Position numbers and translations under genes: made by a program. A stretch of 64,000 nucleotides of DNA from an uncultured Lachnospiraceae bacterium. Lineage in GTDB: Bacteria; Bacillota; Clostridia; Lachnospirales; Lachnospiraceae. A model generated the notes under the pieces. It did not search any database. It saw only the letters and a list, made by a program, of their open reading frames with translations, and was not told the origin of the DNA. The stretch lies in NCBI GenBank assembly GCA_958428365.1, contig CAUAFT010000001.1:186001-250000 (forward strand), given 5' to 3'. Within the stretch, counting starts at the first letter, position 1; each line of letters starts with the position of its first letter. This document shows positions 59,119-64,000 of the stretch, one piece after another.

Positions 59119-59364
59119 TTATTTCTCGATTCCAGCTGCTTTGAAAATTCTGTTTACTGTATCAGTTGGTTTTGCACCGTTTGCTAACCATTTCTTTGCT
59201 AACTCTTCGTTAACATGGTACTCGCTTGGATCCTTGGTTGGATCGTAGGTTCCGATTTCCTCGATGAATCTTCCATCTCTTGGAGATCTGGAATCTGCAA
59301 CAACGATTCTATAGAAAGGAGCTTTCTTCTGTCCCATTCTTCTTAATCTGATCTTTACTGCCAC
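59119..59364 (-). CDS. rpsP: 30S ribosomal protein S16
   Basis: An 81-residue S16 beginning (M)AVKIRLRRMGQKKAPFYRIVVADSRSPRDGRFIEEIGTYDP. The start is a GTG at 59364, with GGAGG seven bases upstream; the frame is open further upstream into ffh, but that lacks an RBS. S16 is needed for early 30S assembly. It is 34 bp after ffh in the ylxM-ffh-rpsP-khpA run. Confidence 0.96.
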   Translation of the reverse strand: MAVKIRLRRMGQKKAPFYRIVVADSRSPRDGRFIEEIGTYDPTKDPSEYHVNEELAKKWLANGAKPTDTVNRIFKAAGIEK

Positions 59365-59398
59365 TTGTTTCACCTCCTCACAGGTTGTTGATTTTATG

Positions 59399-60748
59399 TT
59401 AAAAAGGAAACTTGAATTTTCCTTTTTTACCAAACTTGCCGCCCATCATGCCCGGCATCTGCTTCATGAGCTTTCTGGACTGTTCAAACTGTTTCACTAA
59501 ACGGTTGACCTCGCTGATATCCACTCCGGCGCCGTCTGCGATCCTGCGTTTCCGGCTGGGATTTAAGATACCTGGGTTCGCCCGTTCCTTCGGGGTCATG
59601 GAATAGATGATTCCCTCGATACGAGCCATCTTCTTCTCATCCATGGCGTTTTCAATCTCGGCGATCTGTCCTCCGCCGATTCCCGGCATCATGCTTAAGA
59701 CACTGGAAAGTCCTCCCATCTTCTTCATCTGGTTCATGGATTCCAGATAATCGTCAAAGCCGAACTCAGCCTTCTTGATCTTCTCACCCATCTGACGGGC
59801 TTTTTCCTCATCGATCTCTTCCTGCGCCTTCTCAATTAGCGTCAGCACATCGCCCATGCCAAGGATCCTGCTTGCCATACGGTCCGGGTAGAACTGCTCT
59901 AAGTCGGAGAGCTTCTCTCCCATACCTACATAAAGAATCGGCTTTCCGGTCACCGCCCGAATGGAAAGCGCCGCTCCACCTCTGGTATCTCCATCTAATT
60001 TTGTCAGGATAACGCCGTCGATGCCAATTTTCTCATCAAAAGTGCCAGCCACATTGACCGCATCCTGTCCGGTCATGGCATCCACTACCAGGATGGTTTG
60101 TGCCACGTCCACATTTTCTTTGATCGCCGCCAGCTCCTGCATCATCTCTTCGTCTACATGGAGTCTTCCGGCTGTATCTAAGATGACCACTGTGTGTTCA
60201 TTCTTTGCCGCGTGTTCAATGGCTGCCCTGGCAATGTCCACAGGGCTGTTCTTGTCTCCCATGGAAAATACTTCCACACCCTGCTTCTCACCGTTGATCT
60301 TCAACTGCTCGATGGCAGCCGGACGGTAAACGTCGCAGGCTACAAGCAGCGGTTTCTTTCCCTTCTGCTTGAACTTTCCGGCAAGTTTTGCCGTGGTAGT
60401 GGTCTTACCGGCTCCCTGGAGACCTGTCATCATAATAACGGTAATTTCTTTTCCCGGACGAAGCGTAATCTCCGTGGTCTCGGAACCCATGAGATTTACC
60501 ATCTCATCATTTACGATCTTGATGACCGTCTGTCCCGGATTCAACCCATTCAGCACATCGGTTCCCACCGCCTGCTCCTGTACGGTCTTTACAAAGTTCT
60601 TCACCACCCGGAAATTGACGTCTGCCTCTAAAAGCGCCAGTTTTACTTCCTTCAATGCCGCCTTAACGTCATCCTCGGTGAGCCGTCCCTTGCTTCTTAA
60701 GTTCTTGAATACGTTTTGCAGCTTTTCCGATAAACTGTCAAATGCCAT
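59399..60748 (-). CDS. ffh: Signal recognition particle protein Ffh
   Basis: Ffh binds 4.5S/6S RNA and signal sequences for cotranslational targeting. The 449-residue GTPase has the N domain, G1 GLQGAGKTTTTAKLA, ACDVYRPAAIEQL, G3 LDTAGRL, G4 TKLDGDTRGG and the Met-rich M domain (about 325-449; MNQMKKMGGLSSVLSMMPG and GAGVDISEVNRLVKQFEQSRKLMKQM). It abuts ylxM (1-bp gap). The tail GKKGKFKFPF is normal. Confidence 0.98.
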   Translation of the reverse strand: MAFDSLSEKLQNVFKNLRSKGRLTEDDVKAALKEVKLALLEADVNFRVVKNFVKTVQEQAVGTDVLNGLNPGQTVIKIVNDEMVNLMGSETTEITLRPGKEITVIMMTGLQGAGKTTTTAKLAGKFKQKGKKPLLVACDVYRPAAIEQLKINGEKQGVEVFSMGDKNSPVDIARAAIEHAAKNEHTVVILDTAGRLHVDEEMMQELAAIKENVDVAQTILVVDAMTGQDAVNVAGTFDEKIGIDGVILTKLDGDTRGGAALSIRAVTGKPILYVGMGEKLSDLEQFYPDRMASRILGMGDVLTLIEKAQEEIDEEKARQMGEKIKKAEFGFDDYLESMNQMKKMGGLSSVLSMMPGIGGGQIAEIENAMDEKKMARIEGIIYSMTPKERANPGILNPSRKRRIADGAGVDISEVNRLVKQFEQSRKLMKQMPGMMGGKFGKKGKFKFPF

Positions 60749-60749
60749 G

Positions 60750-61109
60750 CTACAGCTCCTCTATGATCTCATTGGAAATCTCCTCGATCTCCTCTATAAT
60801 TGCTTCATTCTTTGCCTGATTCTGCGTTTCCTTAAATTCCTGTGTCAGATGATGGATCCTTTCAACCTTCTGCTTCGCTGCCTGAAATTTTTCCACCAGA
60901 TGGAGCTTCTCTTCGTATCCCTCCAGCGTCCTGGTACAGCGTTTTACCATATCGTGAACACCCTGTCTGCTGATTCCCTCCTCCGCCGCGATCTCGGCTA
61001 AGGTCAGATCCTCAAATACGAAGTCCTCGTAGATCTTTCTCTGGTGTTCGTTGAGCAATTCTCCGTAAAAATCGTAGAGATATGCCTGTTCTACTTTTTC
61101 TTCCATCAT
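60750..61109 (-). CDS. ylxM: YlxM-family HTH protein (SRP operon)
   Basis: A 119-residue sigma-70-region-4-like HTH protein with YLYDFYGELLNEHQRKIYEDFVFEDLTLAEIAAEEGISRQGVHDMVKRC and a coiled-coil C-terminus. YlxM precedes ffh in most Firmicutes and, in Streptococcus, associates with SRP components. The gene is the first of the ylxM-ffh-rpsP-khpA operon, followed by ffh after 1 bp. Ribosome or SRP association rather than transcription is the likely role. Confidence 0.93.
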   Translation of the reverse strand: MMEEKVEQAYLYDFYGELLNEHQRKIYEDFVFEDLTLAEIAAEEGISRQGVHDMVKRCTRTLEGYEEKLHLVEKFQAAKQKVERIHHLTQEFKETQNQAKNEAIIEEIEEISNEIIEEL

Positions 61110-61178
61110 TTATCACCTTGGATAGATTATCACAAATGCGAATGAGTGTCAAGTGTTTTCTCTTGACAGTTTTTCACC

Positions 61179-61715
61179 TTAATTTTCTCCATCAACACGC
61201 TCCTCATTCTCTAATTTCACAATACTCAGTTTCTCTGAATTCTCCATACAATACGAAGACCAGCAATCTGAAAAACAATCCAACAGCTCTCCAATGTATT
61301 TCTTATCCTCTGCTGAAATCCGGTCTGCAATGGAGAACATCTCCCTAAAGCAGACATCCAGCGCACACTCCGTATATTTCTCATAAATCTGCCTTCCCTT
61401 CTCCGACGGTTTTACATAAATATTCTTCTTATTATCTCCCTTCTGATACCGCTCCAACAACCCTTTTTCCGTTAATATCTTCACATTTCTTGAAAAAGTA
61501 CTCTTGCTGACTCCAAGGCGCTTTGCCATGTCAGACATTTTCTCATTCTTCTCTTCGCTCTCTAAAATATATTCCAATGTCTGAATCTGGGCGGCAGAAA
61601 AAAACATCCCCGTATTGTAATCAAGCTGCGCCTTGTAACAAAAAGTATAGGCATTTCCAAACCTTATAATTTTTTCAATGAGTTCCCGGTGTTCCCCCAT
61701 CCATGATAATTCCAT
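61179..61715 (-). CDS. MarR-family transcriptional regulator
   Basis: A 178-residue winged-helix regulator. The DNA-binding part (about 50-115) has FSAAQIQTLEYILE, KMSDMAKRLGVSKSTFSRNVKILTEKGLLERY and a wing KGDNKKNIYVKPSEKGR. N- and C-terminal helices form the dimer. The start at 61715 has GAAAGGAAG upstream; the frame continues upstream without a better site. It is divergent from the alpha/beta hydrolase gene, with palindromes in the 206-bp gap that could be its operators. The ligand is unknown. Confidence 0.86.
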   Translation of the reverse strand: MELSWMGEHRELIEKIIRFGNAYTFCYKAQLDYNTGMFFSAAQIQTLEYILESEEKNEKMSDMAKRLGVSKSTFSRNVKILTEKGLLERYQKGDNKKNIYVKPSEKGRQIYEKYTECALDVCFREMFSIADRISAEDKKYIGELLDCFSDCWSSYCMENSEKLSIVKLENEERVDGEN

Positions 61716-61726
61716 ATTCCGCTTCC

Positions 61727-61771
61727 TTTCTAAACTAGAAACAGTATAACATTTCAATTTTTTCAATTCAA
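61727..61771 (-). promoter_or_regulatory. Promoter and inverted repeat of the MarR gene
   Basis: Minus-strand TTGAAT (61766-61771) and TATACT (61743-61748), 17-bp spacing. A perfect inverted repeat TTTCTA-AAC-TAGAAA (61727-61741) lies directly downstream of the -10, a repressor position. Confidence 0.55.
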
Positions 61772-61835
61772 TAGCGCACCCTCCCCTCTATCTACAAAAT
61801 GCACAAAAATAAGATAGCAATCTTGTAATATATTA

Positions 61836-61849
61836 TTGTTGCGCAACAA
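61836..61849. promoter_or_regulatory. Palindrome TTGTTGCGCAACAA, candidate MarR operator
   Basis: A perfect 14-bp palindrome 73 bp upstream of the hydrolase start, in the region between the divergent MarR and hydrolase genes. Confidence 0.5.
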
Positions 61850-61921
61850 AACAATATGCATTATACTGAAATTGTAAATTGTTTTACGCGTAAACAAAAA
61901 AACAAAAGAAAGGGAATTTTT

Positions 61922-63751
61922 ATGAGAAGGATATTCAAAAATAAGCTATGGCTCGTAGGTCTTATCATGGTTCTTTTGGGCGGTTTTTTCGCAAATCTTG
62001 TTCAGACCCAGAGCGGAAACATCAAAGTAGAGGAAGTGACATTTGCGGCATCGGATGGCTCACAGCTTTCCGCACTGCTCTACCTTCCAAAAAATGCCAC
62101 TGAGAAGACTCCGGCGCCTGCCATGATCACTGTACATGGTTACCTGAACCAAAAGGAAACGCAGAGTAATTTTAGCATTGAATTTGCCCGGAGGGGATAT
62201 GCTGTTCTGGAGCTGGATCTCTCCGGTCACGGCTCCTCAGAACAGATAGAGGGCGATATGTCACGAGGTGTAAACGACGCTTTGAACTATGTGGAGTCCT
62301 TAGCCTTTGTGGATAAAGACAACATCGGTCTGGAAGGTCATTCCATGGGCGGCTGGTCCGTAGTCACCGCTGCTGCTGAGAATTACGAACAGCTTCGGAC
62401 CCTTGTGGTCATAGGCTCCGCCCAGGGCAATCTGGAATTGGGCAATGCCCTTGGCGCCCCTGCGCTTCCTGAAGATGCTGCTTTGAACTATGCCGTTATT
62501 TTCTCCAAATACGACGAATTTGTGGGCATCAATTACTTTGTGAAAAAAGCAGAGGATTTTGTTACCGCTTCAAATCTGATGGAACCATTCGGAACAGACG
62601 AACCGGTGGTCTTAGAACAATTATATGGAGATTTTGAAGATGGCAGCGCAAGAATGGCATTTATGCCAAATACCTCCCATGTAGGAGAACACCAAAGCCA
62701 TGAGGTAATTGCCGATGTTATGGACTTTGTCAATCAGTCCTCCCCTGCCCCAATACAGTTGGATTCCTCCGACCAGGTGTGGCAGTATAAAGAGGTGTCC
62801 ACTGCGGCTGCCTACATCGGTCTGATTCTGTTCATGTTCGGACTCTTAAGCAGATTTTTACAGGATGTTCATTTTTCCTCCGTTGTACAGACTTCCACCA
62901 GCCGTCCGGCGCCAAGAAAGCCTTTGGTACTTGGAATTGTCTATGCATTGATGATAGCGCTTTGCGGCTTCACCTTCCTGCCAATTAACAGCTGGGCAAC
63001 GAACAAATGGCTTGCCACCTGGACGCCATCCAATCCATTTGCTCAGGCTTTTACAGGAACAACGATTTTTTATCTGGGCATCCTGCAGCTTGCTGCCCTG
63101 ACTATGTTCCTGATTTGGAAATTCGTATTTGCGAAAAAGGAAACAGATGGAATCCTTGAACTGGGCTTATCCACAAATGTCAGCAAAAAGGAGTTTTCTT
63201 TCAGATATATCGCAAGAGCGGCATGTCTTGCCATCCTGACCGTTGCCTGCACTTACCTGCTGCTTTGCGTGGTACATACCCTGTTTTTAACCGATGTGCG
63301 CTGGTGGTTCTTCAGCATCCGCACCATGAACCGTGCCCGTCTGGGTCAGTTCCTTTTATACTTTATTCCGTTCCTGCTGATTTTTGGCGTAAATAATTTT
63401 ATTTCATTTGGATGGCTGCGCTTAAAGGATTTCGGAAGCGAGAGAAAAAATATTGTAGTGGGCAGCATTGCACATTTTCTCGTAAATGCTCTGGGTATCA
63501 TCATTGTCATCGCAATACAGCTGATCGGCGTCCGTGTCAACGGGTACGTTCCTTTTGCGTCAGGCACTTTTGACCAGTTGTTGATCGTTTTGAGCTATGG
63601 ATTTATTCCTCTGCTCGCCATTATAGCTGTATTCTCTACTTATTGTTATAACAAGACAAGGAATATTTATACCGGTTCATTTATCAGTGCACTTGTTGCC
63701 ACCTGGCTTATCGTATGTTATCAGCCAATCGGTATGCCGTTTTATTTATAA
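61922..63751 (+). CDS. Alpha/beta hydrolase fused to a multi-pass membrane domain
   Basis: A 609-residue protein. An N-terminal membrane anchor (about 8-28) is followed by an alpha/beta-hydrolase domain (about 35-275). It has HGYLNQKETQ (oxyanion region), the nucleophile elbow GHSMGGWS, and the likely acid/His in the later NTSHVGEHQS stretch. The C-terminal half (about 295-609) has about seven hydrophobic segments of unknown family. The hydrolase lies outside the membrane if the anchor is N-in. Start at 61922 has AAAGGG upstream; the longer in-frame start (61856) has none. It is divergent from MarR, its likely regulator. Substrate unknown; it resembles prolyl-oligopeptidase/dienelactone-type serine hydrolases of Lachnospiraceae. 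Confidence 0.8.
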   Translation: MRRIFKNKLWLVGLIMVLLGGFFANLVQTQSGNIKVEEVTFAASDGSQLSALLYLPKNATEKTPAPAMITVHGYLNQKETQSNFSIEFARRGYAVLELDLSGHGSSEQIEGDMSRGVNDALNYVESLAFVDKDNIGLEGHSMGGWSVVTAAAENYEQLRTLVVIGSAQGNLELGNALGAPALPEDAALNYAVIFSKYDEFVGINYFVKKAEDFVTASNLMEPFGTDEPVVLEQLYGDFEDGSARMAFMPNTSHVGEHQSHEVIADVMDFVNQSSPAPIQLDSSDQVWQYKEVSTAAAYIGLILFMFGLLSRFLQDVHFSSVVQTSTSRPAPRKPLVLGIVYALMIALCGFTFLPINSWATNKWLATWTPSNPFAQAFTGTTIFYLGILQLAALTMFLIWKFVFAKKETDGILELGLSTNVSKKEFSFRYIARAACLAILTVACTYLLLCVVHTLFLTDVRWWFFSIRTMNRARLGQFLLYFIPFLLIFGVNNFISFGWLRLKDFGSERKNIVVGSIAHFLVNALGIIIVIAIQLIGVRVNGYVPFASGTFDQLLIVLSYGFIPLLAIIAVFSTYCYNKTRNIYTGSFISALVATWLIVCYQPIGMPFYL

Positions 63752-63773
63752 GCCACCTCTTTTATACCCTATA

Positions 63774-63808
63774 GGATGTCACGTTTTTACAGCGTGGCAT
63801 CCATTTTA
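63774..63808 (+). terminator. Probable terminator of the hydrolase gene
   Basis: GGATGTCACG / CGTGGCATCC stem (one mismatch), followed by ATTTTAAATT. Confidence 0.6.
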
Positions 63809-63908
63809 AATTGCGGCTTTTTTGTGGGTATTTCAGTTTTTATTGAAAACGCCAACTCTGTCATTTTTTGTTTCCATTAATCGTAGGAATACTCCATCCC
63901 ATACTTTT

Positions 63909-64000
63909 TACTATTTGGAATAGTACACTTGAAATTTTCCCACAGAAAAAACATAATAGAATTATAAAACATTTACAACTTTTAAGGAGACCACAAAGAT
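63909..64000 (+). promoter_or_regulatory. Operator-like palindrome, promoter and RBS of a gene starting at the window edge
   Basis: A perfect inverted repeat TACTATT-TGG-AATAGTA (63909-63925) lies just before TTGAAA (63929-63934) and CATAAT (63952-63957), 17-bp spacing. AAGGAG near 63984 and the final bases AT (63999-64000) look like the RBS and first two bases of an ATG of a gene outside the window. Confidence 0.5.

Noticed and set aside
1..64000. tRNA, rRNA, CRISPR array, prophage or replication origin
   Set aside because: I looked for tRNA-like TTCGA arms with CCA ends, rRNA motifs, regular short repeats, phage structural genes and DnaA-box clusters, and saw none that I could support.

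Overview
The window looks like a chromosomal segment of a spore-forming, mid-GC Clostridia, most likely a Lachnospiraceae. The evidence is the sporulation genes (spoIIP, gpr), the order of the conserved blocks, strong GGAGG ribosome-binding sites, sigma-A-like promoters, a group-B-like [FeFe]-hydrogenase-type protein, and a BspA-like leucine-rich-repeat surface protein. Almost all genes are on the minus strand. No rRNA, tRNA, CRISPR array, prophage or intact transposase was seen.

Layout. 0-5 kb: a decayed Rpn-like nuclease fragment, a LytTR/LiaF-like regulatory pair with its own operator, cfa and lepA. 5-20 kb: a small membrane protein, spoIIP, gpr, rpsT (plus strand), a GlpP-type antiterminator, an SGNH hydrolase, a LysR regulator converging on an unnamed permease, holA, a HigBA-like toxin-antitoxin pair, and the run comEA-response regulator-histidine kinase-GerMN lipoprotein-comEC. 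20-27 kb: a DMT transporter and the arginine genes argC-GNAT-argJ-argB-argD, with argG divergent from a shared region holding ARG-box-like sites. 27-36.5 kb: cupin, ZIP transporter, then a long cotranscribed run mtaB-ireB-ruvX-DUF1292-fur-rnj-ylbF-trmR-U32 peptidase-lactonase. 36.6-41.6 kb: an HPr-like protein, thiI, cysteine desulfurase, rsmE, prmA. 41.8-49 kb: the hydrogenase-like protein, a coiled-coil J-domain protein, and the CIRCE-controlled hrcA-grpE-dnaK-dnaJ operon. 49-61 kb: trmD-rimM, then 8.5 kb of accessory DNA (nuclease pseudogene, BspA-like and RCC1-like secreted proteins, XRE regulator, broken YafQ toxin module), then khpA-rpsP-ffh-ylxM. 61-64 kb: a MarR regulator divergent from a membrane-bound alpha/beta hydrolase, and the promoter and RBS of a gene that starts at the right edge.

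The most unusual feature is a family of about 160-bp structured non-coding elements (20468-20629, 36985-37145 reversed, 37337-37495). Each has an 80-bp core in which at least five base pairs covary between copies, a conserved inner inverted repeat, and an outer pair of arms of about 25-35 bp that match within a copy but not between copies (35/35 bp perfect in one). A fourth giant hairpin (20121-20362) has such arms but a different centre. These look like structured RNA or ssDNA elements, or small palindromic mobile elements, and I do not recognise the family.

The second theme is accessory DNA inside ancient operons. The ylxM-ffh-rpsP-khpA-rimM-trmD operon is split by the 8.5-kb island, part of which is bracketed by 80-bp direct repeats of the khpA 3' end. 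A toxin-antitoxin pair sits between comEC and holA. The comE-holA-rpsT-gpr-spoIIP-lepA block and the hrcA-dnaJ-prmA-rsmE block, which are contiguous in Bacillus subtilis, lie about 38 kb apart here. Function names come from motif recognition by eye, with no database search.
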